Shown piece by piece: positions 7,539 through 14,937 of a stretch of DNA of 33,076 nt (its first letter is position 1; the number at the start of each line of letters is the position of its first letter). The translations under genes were made by a program, and so were the position numbers. The DNA comes from Lentzea indica (GTDB lineage: Bacteria; Actinomycetota; Actinomycetes; Mycobacteriales; Pseudonocardiaceae), in the NCBI RefSeq assembly GCF_012184385.1, contig NZ_VSRL01000082.1, positions 1 to 33,076 on the forward strand. Reading direction: 5' to 3'. A model generated the notes under the pieces. It searched no databases. It saw nothing but the letters and a program-made list of their open reading frames with translations, and was not told the origin of the DNA.

Positions 7539-7766
7539 TCAGGCGGCGTGCGGTTGGCCGGTGGCGAGGTGTTCGGCGTAGGTGGTGAGTGCTGTTGCGG
7601 GGACGCGGCGGAGGCGTCCGATCTGTACGGAGGTGATCGCGCCGGACTTGAGGAGGCCGAACATGGTGGTGCGGCCGATCGAGAGCCGCCGGGCGGCTTC
7701 CTCGACGCTGAGGAGGGTTCGCGGCGCGTCTGTCTCGTGTGGTGGGTTGGGGGTGTGTCGGGGCAT
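7539..7766 (-). CDS. xis: Excisionase-like winged-helix DNA-binding protein
   Basis: This 75-residue protein has a MerR/Xis-type helix-turn-helix (HTH_17): LLSVEEAARRLSIGRTTMFG, then LLKSGAITSVQIGRLRRVPA. Its position 35 bp upstream of the integrase, in the same orientation, marks it as the recombination directionality factor. A purine-rich site (GAGAGGA) precedes the ATG. Confidence 0.85.
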   Translation of the reverse strand: MPRHTPNPPHETDAPRTLLSVEEAARRLSIGRTTMFGLLKSGAITSVQIGRLRRVPATALTTYAEHLATGQPHAA

Positions 7767-8466
7767 GGCGATGTCCTCTCGGTCGTCGGTCGTGGTGTTC
7801 GGTCGTCAGCGCGGAGCGAGGCTCGAAGGTCGCGGTTCGCGGTCGGCGGGGGTTGTTGCTCCAACATGGGGGGCTCACAGGGGACTCGGATCGGTGAGGC
7901 CCTGGTCTGCCCGCGAGGCGTTCGGCAGGGGCGACCGAGGTGGAGCGGGCGCACGTCGTGGCGGTGGCCTGGCCGGGTTGTCGCCGGTGTTGTTTGTGCT
8001 GGTCGTCGCGACCGGGGCGGGTTCGGTCGCCGGACGGTCGGGGCGGCCGAGGGGAGTCAGTCCGGCGTCTGCGCGGTAGGTCGTCAGCGTGGTTCTGGGA
8101 GCGCTCTGAGTGGCCCGTTGCTGGTCTGTCGGTCGCCTGGCCTGGAGACGACCGAGTGGTGGTGTTGCGCGTCGGCAGGCGCGTCTGAGAGCCGCCTTGT
8201 TGTGAGCAGCGCCCATGTTGAAGCAATCCCGACGCGGCACACGGCGGGCTGGGCCTGACGAGAGTGGGGCGATGCGGGCAGTCGGCTTCGGGATGGAGGT
8301 CGCACCTCCAGCCGAGTCCGGCGAGTAGCGCGGGTTCGGCCCCGTCGAAAGTTTCGAAGTTTCGAACGTTGGCCCTGACCTGCGGTGTCGCCGGTTCGAA
8401 ACTTCGAACCTTCGAAGTTTGGGATTCGTGTTTGCCCTGGTCAGGACCTAATTTCGAAGGTTCGAT
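7767..8466. other. 700-bp stretch between xis and the DUF3987 gene, no convincing gene
   Basis: Open frames exist on both strands but none shows a recognisable domain, and their amino-acid composition (Pro, Arg, Thr) looks like shadow coding. The left part should hold the xis-int promoter. The right end has the TTCGAA array described separately. Confidence 0.55.
8353..8458. repeat. Array of six TTCGAA palindromes
   Basis: TTCGAA occurs at 8353, 8361, 8395, 8403, 8411 and 8453, with a half site at 8461. The central copies form larger palindromes: GGTTCGAA-AC-TTCGAACC and AACTTCGAA-CC-TTCGAAGTT. The array follows the stop of the DUF3987 gene (8467) and suits an operator or an iteron-type origin. 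Confidence 0.75.
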
Positions 8467-9852
8467 TCATTCGCGGGGGACGGCGGTGAAGACCTGCGCG
8501 CGTCGTCCCGATGTCTGGCCGTCGGCGCGGGGCCGGTTGCCGGTGGTGAGTTGGCCGTTGTCGACGAGCTGGGTGAGCACGTCGCCCAGGTTCTTGGGTG
8601 GTTTGTTCTTGAACAGATCGGTGGTGATCTCGGTTCGAGTGCGTCCTTCCTGCCCTGCTGCCGCGATGAACGCGATCAGTCGCGTGTCTGTTGTGTGCGG
8701 GCTAAGTACGGCGCGTGCTGAGGCGATCGAGTAGCGGATCAGCGCGGCGGCCGAGGCGAGGTGCGCCGGGGTGATGCGGTCGGTGCGGTCCAGTGCGGCG
8801 TAGATCGCGGCGATACGTACGCAGGTGACTCCAGCGCGGGAGACGAACTCCTCGACCTGGCCGTCGCCTCCGAGGTGGCGGCCGAACTCCAGTTGCAGCC
8901 GCCGCCACTCGAACTCTGCGGCGTCGGTGAAGGTGACCGCGCCCAGTCCGGACGCCTGCTGTAGCCGGTCGGCCAGTGACGCGCTCAGGTCGGAGGTCAG
9001 GGTGGTGTCGGGCAGTGGTGGGAAGTACTTGGACTGGGCGACCGCGATGGGCAGGAATCGGTTGTAGGTGCCGCCCGCCATGTCCGTTGTGGACACCTTC
9101 TCGCGGAACTCCTTGGGGGTGATGTGGGAGATGATGCCGATGTGGGATTGCCTGGCCATGCGGGCGTCGACGTTGAGGGTGGACAGGTTGCCGCCCTCCC
9201 AGGCGGAGCGCAGTGTGGCGGAGAGTGTGTTGCCCTCGCGTCGCATGCGGGCGATGACCGATGCCCATTCGGTTTCGACCACGAGTAGGCGGCTGTCGCC
9301 GTCGGGCAGAAGCCGCGGCTTGCCGCCCCGCTTGCCGCCCCGCTTGCCGTCCTGCTCGGTGTCGGTGGCGAACAACGCGGCCAGGCCTTCACCGCTGGAC
9401 AGGCCGGAGTGCTTGTTGCTGGCCAGGAACTCGGGGTCGGCCTGCCCCAGCAGTTTCACCGCGACGTTGGTGGCGGTGCCCTTGCGGCCGATGCCGGTCG
9501 CGCCGATGAGCATGGGCCAGATCAGCAGCGGGTGCCGCTCTCCGTAGCCGAGTTGCAGATGCGGGCCGGGACCGAGGTGGACCCCGGCCACCCCGACGAG
9601 GGAGGCGAGCACGCCGGCGGGGTCGGCCTGGGTGTACGGGTCCATGCGGTCGGCCAGGTTGCCGAGGTAGCAGTCGAACGCGGCGTCCTCGACCGGCGGC
9701 AGCCACGCCCGTATCCGTGCGATGTCCTGCCGCGCACCAGCGTCCAGCTCTGCCGCCGCGCTGTCGATGCCGGTGTCCCGGACAGGACGCAGCCACCGCC
9801 CGGCGGGCGGCTGATCGGCTGGCGTCCTGCCCAGTGCGGGGTCCGGTGCCAT
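8467..9852 (-). CDS. DUF3987-like P-loop ATPase, putative element replication helicase/primase
   Basis: The protein has 461 residues, with a degenerate Walker A at about 117-126 (GATGIGRKGT) and a Walker B-like strand (SRLLVVETEW). The middle part (HIGIISHITPKEFREKVSTT, then NRFLPIAVAQSKYFPPLP) resembles DUF3987-type replication ATPases of plasmids, phages and integrative elements. A C-terminal winged helix is likely (RTRTEITTDLFKNKPPKNLG). The ATG at 9852 is preferred because GGAGAGG lies nine bases upstream. It is the last large gene of the leftward module and the best candidate for autonomous replication of the excised element, though no primase domain was recognised. Confidence 0.65.
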   Translation of the reverse strand: MAPDPALGRTPADQPPAGRWLRPVRDTGIDSAAAELDAGARQDIARIRAWLPPVEDAAFDCYLGNLADRMDPYTQADPAGVLASLVGVAGVHLGPGPHLQLGYGERHPLLIWPMLIGATGIGRKGTATNVAVKLLGQADPEFLASNKHSGLSSGEGLAALFATDTEQDGKRGGKRGGKPRLLPDGDSRLLVVETEWASVIARMRREGNTLSATLRSAWEGGNLSTLNVDARMARQSHIGIISHITPKEFREKVSTTDMAGGTYNRFLPIAVAQSKYFPPLPDTTLTSDLSASLADRLQQASGLGAVTFTDAAEFEWRRLQLEFGRHLGGDGQVEEFVSRAGVTCVRIAAIYAALDRTDRITPAHLASAAALIRYSIASARAVLSPHTTDTRLIAFIAAAGQEGRTRTEITTDLFKNKPPKNLGDVLTQLVDNGQLTTGNRPRADGQTSGRRAQVFTAVPRE

Positions 9853-10004
9853 GCGCGTAGACCTCTCCAAAATTGTGACCGAGGGTGATCGTCCGGAAGG
9901 GACGGAAGTTCGTCAGAACCGTTGTCAGGCAACGTCTGGCGCGCGCGACGCACGTACGCACACACACGCACGCGTAGGACGCGAGTGCGCGAGGATTCAG
10001 GCTC

Positions 10005-10024
10005 CTGACGTCAATTGACGTCAG
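10005..10024. repeat. 20-bp perfect palindrome
   Basis: CTGACGTCAATTGACGTCAG contains two TGACGTCA-type half elements. It lies between two leftward genes and could be a dimeric repressor or initiator site. Confidence 0.7.
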
Positions 10025-10029
10025 ACGCG

Positions 10030-10056
10030 CGCGCGATCACGCGGCGTGATCGCGCG
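10030..10056 (-). terminator. GC-rich hairpin after the 130-residue protein gene
   Basis: A 12-bp perfect stem (CGCGCGATCACG with its complement) and a CGG loop start 2 bp beyond the stop codon. There is no T tract, so it may be a terminator or attenuator before the replication gene. Confidence 0.55.
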
Positions 10057-10058
10057 GA

Positions 10059-10451
10059 TCAGCCGGTGCGACGCAGAATCGCCGACCGCTCGCGCGAGTC
10101 ACGCAACCCGTTGTCAGCGGTCAGGAACAGCTCGGTGACCCGCCGCTTGCACGTGATCAACCGTGGCTGGTCGACGCCGGCCGCGCGCGTCTCGATCGCT
10201 CGTTCCAGCCGCGCCTTGTCGGCCGCGACCTTGTTGGCACCGTCGTTGAGCAGCGTGTCGAGCACGGCTTCGCGGATGCGGTCGGCGTCGGCCAGCTGCT
10301 CACCGGTGAGCTCGCAGCTGTAGAGGATGGAGACCAGGTCCTCGAACCGCAGCGGGATGTTGAACCGCGCCGCGATCACCGTCGGGCCACGCCCACCAAC
10401 ACGGAACCGCGCCGACAGCTCGACACCCTCACGGCCCAGGTGCGCGCGCAT
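10059..10451 (-). CDS. Small element protein of unknown function, paralogue of 11593-11997
   Basis: This 130-residue protein is not recognised. It is predicted to be mostly helical, with LRFEDLVSILYSCELTGEQLAD in the middle and a basic end containing ITCKRRVTELFLTADN. The same plan (DHDDLVAALFEW, then LTLCRKRVTQLFPATAP, then an arginine-rich tail) occurs in the protein at 11593-11997. The ATG overlaps the previous stop by one base (TGATG). Stop-start coupling with its neighbours suggests made-to-ratio subunits or co-regulated accessory proteins. Confidence 0.72.
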   Translation of the reverse strand: MRAHLGREGVELSARFRVGGRGPTVIAARFNIPLRFEDLVSILYSCELTGEQLADADRIREAVLDTLLNDGANKVAADKARLERAIETRAAGVDQPRLITCKRRVTELFLTADNGLRDSRERSAILRRTG

Positions 10452-10921
10452 CACGCCACCTCCCAGGGCGCCGGGCTGTCGACGGCCGGGAGCGTGCGCG
10501 GCGACCGTGGCGCGTGCACGCACAACCTCGCCGCGGCTTCCATGCAGGCCTGGTAGCGGTCCGCGCTGTTCCACCACTCCAGGAACAGGCCCCGGTCCTC
10601 ACCGGTCGCCGTGCCGAGCGTGATCCGCTGGAACAGCGCCCTGGTGGCGAGATCGAGCGCCCTCGCGTAGTCCAAGCCCTCGCGCAGCACCCCGTGGAAC
10701 GCCAGCGCCGCCAGCTCGTCCACGTCCTCGGGCAACGGCCCGACCGCCACGTGCAGCGCGACGGCGATCTCACCGTCACCGAGCACCAGCGGCCATCGGT
10801 GGCCGGTCGCGTAGAACCGCACCCGCCGCACCTCCAACAGGTACTCATCCAGCACCGGCCGCTCTCGCTCGTAGGCCGATAGCTCGACCTCGGGCACGAA
10901 ACCCGCACTGTTGACCGTCAT
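10451..10921 (-). CDS. Small element protein of unknown function, paralogue of 10918-11355
   Basis: This protein of 156 residues starts MTVNSAGFVPEVELSAYERE. Its core (LVLGDGEIAVALHVAVGPLP, then LAALAFHGVLREGLDYARAL) aligns with the upstream gene product (IVLGSSSEIAMALNLSGAPV, then LARLAIAGVRRAGVRRVQEL). The ATG overlaps the upstream TGA (ATGA). The ATG at 10921 is chosen over an upstream in-frame ATG that would overlap the neighbour. Function unknown; no catalytic motif seen. Confidence 0.72.
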   Translation of the reverse strand: MTVNSAGFVPEVELSAYERERPVLDEYLLEVRRVRFYATGHRWPLVLGDGEIAVALHVAVGPLPEDVDELAALAFHGVLREGLDYARALDLATRALFQRITLGTATGEDRGLFLEWWNSADRYQACMEAAARLCVHAPRSPRTLPAVDSPAPWEVA

Positions 10922-11355
10922 GCCGCCACCACCAGTCCGTGACCGCGTTTGACCGCCTGCACCAACGCTGATGCCGCGCCAGTGCACGCCTCCTCGCGGT
11001 GGTCCGGCCAGATCCGCCGCTGCAGCTTGAGCACCTCGGGCCGCATCGACGGCGCCACGTCCTCGTCCAGCACGTTCGCCATCCGGTCGATCAACGTCAG
11101 CTCCTGCACGCGCCGCACTCCGGCACGGCGCACACCCGCGATCGCCAGCCGCGCCAGCCGCTGCGCGGGCAGGTCGGACGTGACTGGCGCACCGGACAGG
11201 TTGAGTGCCATCGCGATCTCGCTGCTCGATCCCAGCACGATGACGTCCTCGGGCCGACCGGGGTTCTGGAACACCATCTGGAAGTCCGGGCCCAGGAACA
11301 CCGAGACGGTCATCATCGGCGTGACGGGCGCCCGATGGCGCAGGGTGGAAGTCAT
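10918..11355 (-). CDS. Small element protein of unknown function
   Basis: This protein has 145 residues; see its paralogue at 10451-10921. The N-terminal half has beta character (MMTVSVFLGPDFQMVF) and the rest is helical. It starts one base after the XRE gene stop (TGAGATG). Not recognised. It could be part of a small complex with its paralogue. Confidence 0.72.
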   Translation of the reverse strand: MTSTLRHRAPVTPMMTVSVFLGPDFQMVFQNPGRPEDVIVLGSSSEIAMALNLSGAPVTSDLPAQRLARLAIAGVRRAGVRRVQELTLIDRMANVLDEDVAPSMRPEVLKLQRRIWPDHREEACTGAASALVQAVKRGHGLVVAA

Positions 11356-11356
11356 C

Positions 11357-11596
11357 TCAGGCCACCCCCGCCGTGATCGCCGCGACCGGCAGCAGGCCGA
11401 ACCGCTCCGGCTGGATGTCCAGCTGTGCCGCGACCCACCGCAGGTCGTCCAGGTTCTGGACGTCCCGCTTGCCCTTCTCGACCAGCGACACCCACTGCTG
11501 TGTGCGGCAGAGTCGTGCCGCCAGCTCCACCTGCGTCATACCCAGCTCGCGACGACGAGCGTGGATGATCCGCCCCACCATCGACCGCGCGCTCAT
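11357..11596 (-). CDS. XRE-family helix-turn-helix regulator
   Basis: This is a single-domain Cro/CI-type protein of 79 residues. Its helix-turn-helix is GRIIHARRRELGMTQVELAA, then RLCRTQQWVSLVEKGKRDVQNLDDLRWVA. The ATG at 11596 overlaps the preceding stop (ATGA). It probably tunes expression of the element; the target is unknown. Confidence 0.82.
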   Translation of the reverse strand: MSARSMVGRIIHARRRELGMTQVELAARLCRTQQWVSLVEKGKRDVQNLDDLRWVAAQLDIQPERFGLLPVAAITAGVA

Positions 11597-11997
11597 GCCG
11601 TCACCAGCTCTCGCGCGACCGTGCGCTGACGCCGGCGGATGCGGGGCGCGGTGGCCGGGAACAGCTGCGTGACGCGCTTGCGGCACAACGTCAGCCACGC
11701 CCTGCGGCCGTCGCCCGCCTCCATACCCTCGATGTCGTCACGGACAGCCTCGACACGCGACAGGCCGACATTCACGACCGCCTCCACGACCAGCGATCGG
11801 GCCTGGTCGTCATCGGCGAGCGCGGTGCAGGAGTCGTCCAGGTTGCCCCACTCGAACAGGGCTGCGACCAGGTCGTCGTGGTCCATCGGCACCGACACGA
11901 CCACGGTCGCCAGGACCGGGGTGTTCATGGAGCCGGGGCGGGTGCAGGGCGTGAACTCGGTGGTGGCGCCGTTGACGGTTGCGGTTGCGGTGTTCAT
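11593..11997 (-). CDS. Small element protein of unknown function
   Basis: This protein has 134 residues. It is the second member of the pair with 10059-10451, sharing a DLV-x-x-L helix, LCRKRVTQLF and a basic C-terminal tail (IRRRQRTVAREL). It starts one base after the stop of the HTH_17 gene. An internal ATG (MNTPVLATVVVSV) could be the true start. Function unknown. Confidence 0.7.
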   Translation of the reverse strand: MNTATATVNGATTEFTPCTRPGSMNTPVLATVVVSVPMDHDDLVAALFEWGNLDDSCTALADDDQARSLVVEAVVNVGLSRVEAVRDDIEGMEAGDGRRAWLTLCRKRVTQLFPATAPRIRRRQRTVARELVTA

Positions 11998-11998
11998 C

Positions 11999-12262
11999 TC
12001 AGGCCACCTCCGCCACGGTTGCGTTCTCGTCGTGGTCGGTGGTCTCGGGCTGCTCGTCGCCCAGGACGAACGCCTGGTAGCCGGCCTCCGCGCACGCCTC
12101 GTCGAACACGCGCAATGCCTGCTCCGGGACTCGGATCGCGCCACCGATCTTGTAGGCGTCCAAGGCACCGGACTTGATTGCCCGGTAGATCGTGTGGACC
12201 GAGACGTCGTACCGCTTGGCAACCGCCTTGACCCGGAAGAACCGGGTACCCTCGTTCTGCAT
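11999..12262 (-). CDS. HTH_17/MerR-type DNA-binding protein, first gene of the leftward operon
   Basis: This protein of 87 residues has an excisionase-like winged helix (FFRVKAVAKRYDVSVHTIYR, then AIKSGALDAYKIGGAIRVPE) and an acidic tail. It is distinct from the xis next to the integrase. GGAGAG lies upstream of the ATG at 12262. It is the promoter-proximal gene of a coupled array reaching 10059 and perhaps 8467. Confidence 0.82.
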   Translation of the reverse strand: MQNEGTRFFRVKAVAKRYDVSVHTIYRAIKSGALDAYKIGGAIRVPEQALRVFDEACAEAGYQAFVLGDEQPETTDHDENATVAEVA

Positions 12263-12363
12263 CGCTTGCTCTCCAAGGCTTCCGATGTGATGTCCGCCCC
12301 GGCCGGTGTTCCAGCACCGCCGGGGCTTTCTGTTGTGTCGCTGCGATCTCTGCGATGTGGGCA

Positions 12364-12392
12364 ACGCTAGCGAACAGTTGCAACCCTGTCAA
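12364..12392 (-). promoter_or_regulatory. Sigma70-type promoter of the leftward operon
   Basis: On the minus strand a consensus -35 TTGACA (12392-12387), a 17-bp spacer and the -10 TAGCGT (12369-12364). One GTTGCAAC site lies inside the spacer, so a bound repressor would exclude RNA polymerase. Confidence 0.75.
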
Positions 12393-12421
12393 CAGAGTTG
12401 CAACTGTAGAAGGGTTGCAAC
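12377..12421. promoter_or_regulatory. Triple GTTGCAAC operator
   Basis: Perfect 8-bp palindromes lie at 12377-12384, 12397-12404 and 12414-12421 (centres 20 and 17 bp apart). They lie between the divergent GntR gene and the leftward operon, and the GntR protein is the obvious ligand. One copy overlaps the leftward promoter spacer. Confidence 0.75.
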
Positions 12422-12442
12422 TGTGGCGGTAGGCTGGTTGAC

Positions 12443-12796
12443 ATGGGAAAACTCGACCCGAATGACTCGCGGGCACCGTTTCTCCAGGTGGCTGATCGGA
12501 TAGCCGACGCCATCGGCAGTGGGGAGTACGCGCCCGGCGATCAGCTTCCGTCGCTGAACGAGCTTGGGGAGAGGTACGGCGTTGCGGTTGGCACAGTGCG
12601 AAGTGCGCTGAACGTCTTGCGAGACAAGGGAATGACCGTCACGCGTCCTGGTAGCGGGTCGTTCGTTCGAAGTGACCTGACCATTGGGGGGTCGTTGTCC
12701 CACAGCCGATCGAGCGAACTTGGCGAGGTTCTGCAGCTGCTCCACGAGATCAACGGCCGTCTCGCAGACATCGAACGTCGCTTGCCCGGGGAGTGA
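12443..12796 (+). CDS. GntR-family repressor, short form (KorSA-like role)
   Basis: This protein has 117 residues, with an N-terminal winged helix (LQVADRIADAIGSGEYAPGD, then QLPSLNELGERYGVAVGTVRSALN) and no ligand-binding domain. The C-terminus is a short heptad-like helix (LGEVLQLLHEINGRLADIER) that may dimerise. No ribosome-binding site is visible; a -10-like TAGGCT ends seven bases before the ATG, so the message may be leaderless. Small GntR proteins such as KorSA of pSAM2 repress element activation, and the divergent three-site operator supports that role here by analogy. Confidence 0.88.
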   Translation: MGKLDPNDSRAPFLQVADRIADAIGSGEYAPGDQLPSLNELGERYGVAVGTVRSALNVLRDKGMTVTRPGSGSFVRSDLTIGGSLSHSRSSELGEVLQLLHEINGRLADIERRLPGE

Positions 12797-12957
12797 GTGG
12801 CCGGTGTCGCCGTGATGGCTGCGGTTGCTGGCTTTCATGCAATCAGCATCCGACCGGCGGGTACCCGGTGTCCAAAGACTGGTTGTCCTACCACGCGCTT
12901 GGAATGACTGCCTGGCATAAGTGCAGGTCAGGCGACTAACAAGAGGCAGGGGAGTAG

Positions 12958-14430
12958 ATGGAAACCGATGGACAGTGGCTGTCCAGGCCGACGTCCGAGG
13001 CAAGCCTCAACACGGGGCTCCTGGCGGAAGTGTTGAAGGAGTACCGGCAGGCCAACGGCCTGAACCAGGGCGACCTAGCGAAGCTGCTGAACCTCGATCA
13101 GTCCTATGTCTCGAAGATCGAAACCGGACAGCGTCAGGTGCGGGATCTTGAGACTCTGTTGCGCATCGCCAACCGGCTGAACATTCCACCCAGCCACGTT
13201 GGTGTCTCGCAGGAGCTGTTGCAGCCCGTTGCGCCTCCCTCCGCTGGCGCGCTTGTAGATGCTGTGGACCCTGTCGAGGTGAGTCAAAGCGACTGGAAGC
13301 GCGGTCGTCGATTCCTGAATCGCCATCGCGGCGAACTGGCGCAATTGGCAAAGCAGCTCTACAGCCCAGAGTTTCACGTTGGCGACGACGTGACATTCAT
13401 GGCCAAGCCTGAATGGATGCCCCAGAGGCCCCTTCCGCTTGAGGATATTAAGCTGCGATGGGCGGATGATCGAGTGCCCATTGAGGTGACCGGGGGCGAA
13501 CCTGAAGCGGCAAGCGTCTTGCCTCTGCGTGCACCTGGCCGCAGGTTCGAGCGCTACACGTCCGCCATTCGATATCTCGACCGTCCATCGTTGTTTGAAA
13601 ACCGCGCAAGCTATCGACTGCTGGACGCGAACCTCAAAGCGGGCGACGCTTGGCTGACCTTTGGTCTGGGTACGTACTTCGACAAGTTGGACGCCTCGGA
13701 AGCGGCGGCGCACGAACTAGCCGAGGTGGTGCGTGAGGGTCCGGCGGACGAGGTGCCGGACTGGTCGACATTGCCACTTCGTGCGCTAATCGGCGACCCG
13801 TTCGATTTGAACCGCCGGGGTGTGATGCCCGCGATCGAGACGCTCACTCTCCGGCGGCAGCGCGACACAGGACGCGCAACCTTCCTGCTTCATTGGCGTG
13901 ACCCGGCAAAGGTGGCGACAGCTGCCGGAATCTACGGACTCATTCCGGCAGGCGAGTTTCAGCCGTCCAGCGTCGCAGCCTGGGATACGAAGAACGATTT
14001 CGATCTGTGGCGCAACATGGTTCGGGAGTACTCCGAGGAACTTCTAGGCGAGCCAGAGCGGGATGGCAGCCAGGGAGAGCCGATCAACTATGAGGAGTGG
14101 CCGTTCTACAGGGCGCTTGAAAAGGCGCGGGCTGAGGAACGTGTTTCGGCCTACTGCCTCGGGATTGGCCTCGACACACTGACGTTGACTGCCACATTGC
14201 TCACGGTTGTTGTCATAGACGATGACGTGTTCGATGACATATTCGGTAACACGGTGCAGATCAACGCTGAGGGCGCGCTGGTGACCGCGATTGAGTCGAC
14301 GTCGGTGTCTGAGGGAGTGCCGTTCACGGAGGAGACCGTGCGACGGATGCTGACCTCGGAGCCGATGGCGTCACCCGGCGCATGCATCCTCGCGCGCAGC
14401 TGGGAGTTCAGGAAGGACATCCTGGGGTGA
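12958..14430 (+). CDS. XRE regulator fused to a Nudix-like C-terminal domain
   Basis: This protein has 490 residues. The XRE domain covers about 20-77 (LNQGDLAKLLNLDQSYVSKI, then ETGQRQVRDLETLLRIANRL). A middle region follows and then a C-terminal domain with REYSEELLG from residue 356, which resembles the core of a Nudix box. The upstream Gly and Glu of the canonical Nudix box are missing, so catalysis is doubtful and ligand sensing is more likely. GGGGAG precedes the ATG. Codon use is less GC-rich than in the backbone. Related HTH-Nudix-like proteins occur in streptomycetes, but their function is not established. The next gene downstream is a small ORF, and no operon partner is evident. Confidence 0.72.
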   Translation: METDGQWLSRPTSEASLNTGLLAEVLKEYRQANGLNQGDLAKLLNLDQSYVSKIETGQRQVRDLETLLRIANRLNIPPSHVGVSQELLQPVAPPSAGALVDAVDPVEVSQSDWKRGRRFLNRHRGELAQLAKQLYSPEFHVGDDVTFMAKPEWMPQRPLPLEDIKLRWADDRVPIEVTGGEPEAASVLPLRAPGRRFERYTSAIRYLDRPSLFENRASYRLLDANLKAGDAWLTFGLGTYFDKLDASEAAAHELAEVVREGPADEVPDWSTLPLRALIGDPFDLNRRGVMPAIETLTLRRQRDTGRATFLLHWRDPAKVATAAGIYGLIPAGEFQPSSVAAWDTKNDFDLWRNMVREYSEELLGEPERDGSQGEPINYEEWPFYRALEKARAEERVSAYCLGIGLDTLTLTATLLTVVVIDDDVFDDIFGNTVQINAEGALVTAIESTSVSEGVPFTEETVRRMLTSEPMASPGACILARSWEFRKDILG

Positions 14431-14470
14431 AGGGCTGCACGTCCCCTCCGGGCTGCTGACGAACTAAGTC

Positions 14471-14518
14471 CGGCGCGTCTGCGCAGGTCAACCGCTACGT
14501 GCCCCGGTGTCGCGTCCC
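14471..14518 (+). repeat. 48-bp direct repeat, copy A
   Basis: Matches copy B (14890-14937) at 43 of 48 positions. It contains GGCGCGTCTGCGCAGGTCAA and ends in GGTGTCGCGTCCC. The word GACGAACTAAG lies just before it. Confidence 0.8.
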
Positions 14519-14668
14519 TAATTCCCCCGCTTGGGGGACAGTCCTGAAATGGCGGCCACAGTGACAGCACGTCAGTCTCGATGGGCGTAGCCGGGGCATT
14601 CGGTGATCAAGCATCGGCGGGTAGGTGCGAGGAACAAGGAAGAACACAAGAGAGAAGTAGGAATACAC

Positions 14669-14878
14669 ATGGCACCCAAAAGAGGCTGGCATGGTAATTT
14701 CACCCAGGCGATTTCACACCCACTCGCGCTGATCATTCATGGGGTGATCAACGGTGGTGGGGCTCCAGTCCAGCACCATTCGCGGCCAATCACACTAAGC
14801 GTAAACCGCAGTCAGGCAGAAGAACTCAAGGCTGAACTCGACCGGTTCCTGGCAGGTCCAGGGTTGATAGGCCGCTGA
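14669..14878 (+). CDS. Small protein of unknown function between direct repeats
   Basis: This 69-residue protein (MAPKRGWHGNFTQAISHPLA) has an Arg/Lys-rich start, a short hydrophobic stretch (LALIIHGVINGGG) and a helical acidic C-terminus (SQAEELKAELDRFLAG). An upstream in-frame ATG would add 22 residues, but AGGA lies closer to the ATG at 14669. It is not recognised. It is bracketed by the two 48-bp repeats like a cassette. Confidence 0.6.
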   Translation: MAPKRGWHGNFTQAISHPLALIIHGVINGGGAPVQHHSRPITLSVNRSQAEELKAELDRFLAGPGLIGR

Positions 14879-14889
14879 GGAATTAGGTT

Positions 14890-14937
14890 CGGCGCGTTTG
14901 CGCAGGTCAACGGCTGCGCGCCCCGGTGTCACGTCCC
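14890..14937 (+). repeat. 48-bp direct repeat, copy B
   Basis: See copy A (14471-14518). It is followed by CTTAGTTCGTC, the exact inverse of GACGAACTAAG found before copy A. Confidence 0.8.

Larger units (their letters stand above)
9853..10058. other. 206-bp gap rich in symmetric sequence
   Basis: It holds the 20-bp perfect palindrome at 10005-10024, the hairpin at 10030-10056 and a short CA/CG alternating run (about 9950-9975). No gene was seen. It precedes the putative replication gene. Confidence 0.6.

Noticed and set aside
7539..7766. Second integrase fragment instead of an excisionase
   Set aside because: The sequence is a complete small HTH_17 protein with no recombinase residues.
7875..8240. 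Possible 121-residue protein between xis and the DUF3987 gene
   Set aside because: Pro/Arg/Thr-rich, no domain, no good ribosome-binding site; several other frames are open over the same bases.
9950..9975. CA/CG alternating run as a microsatellite or Z-DNA switch
   Set aside because: It is short and imperfect, and lies outside any gene or recognised promoter.
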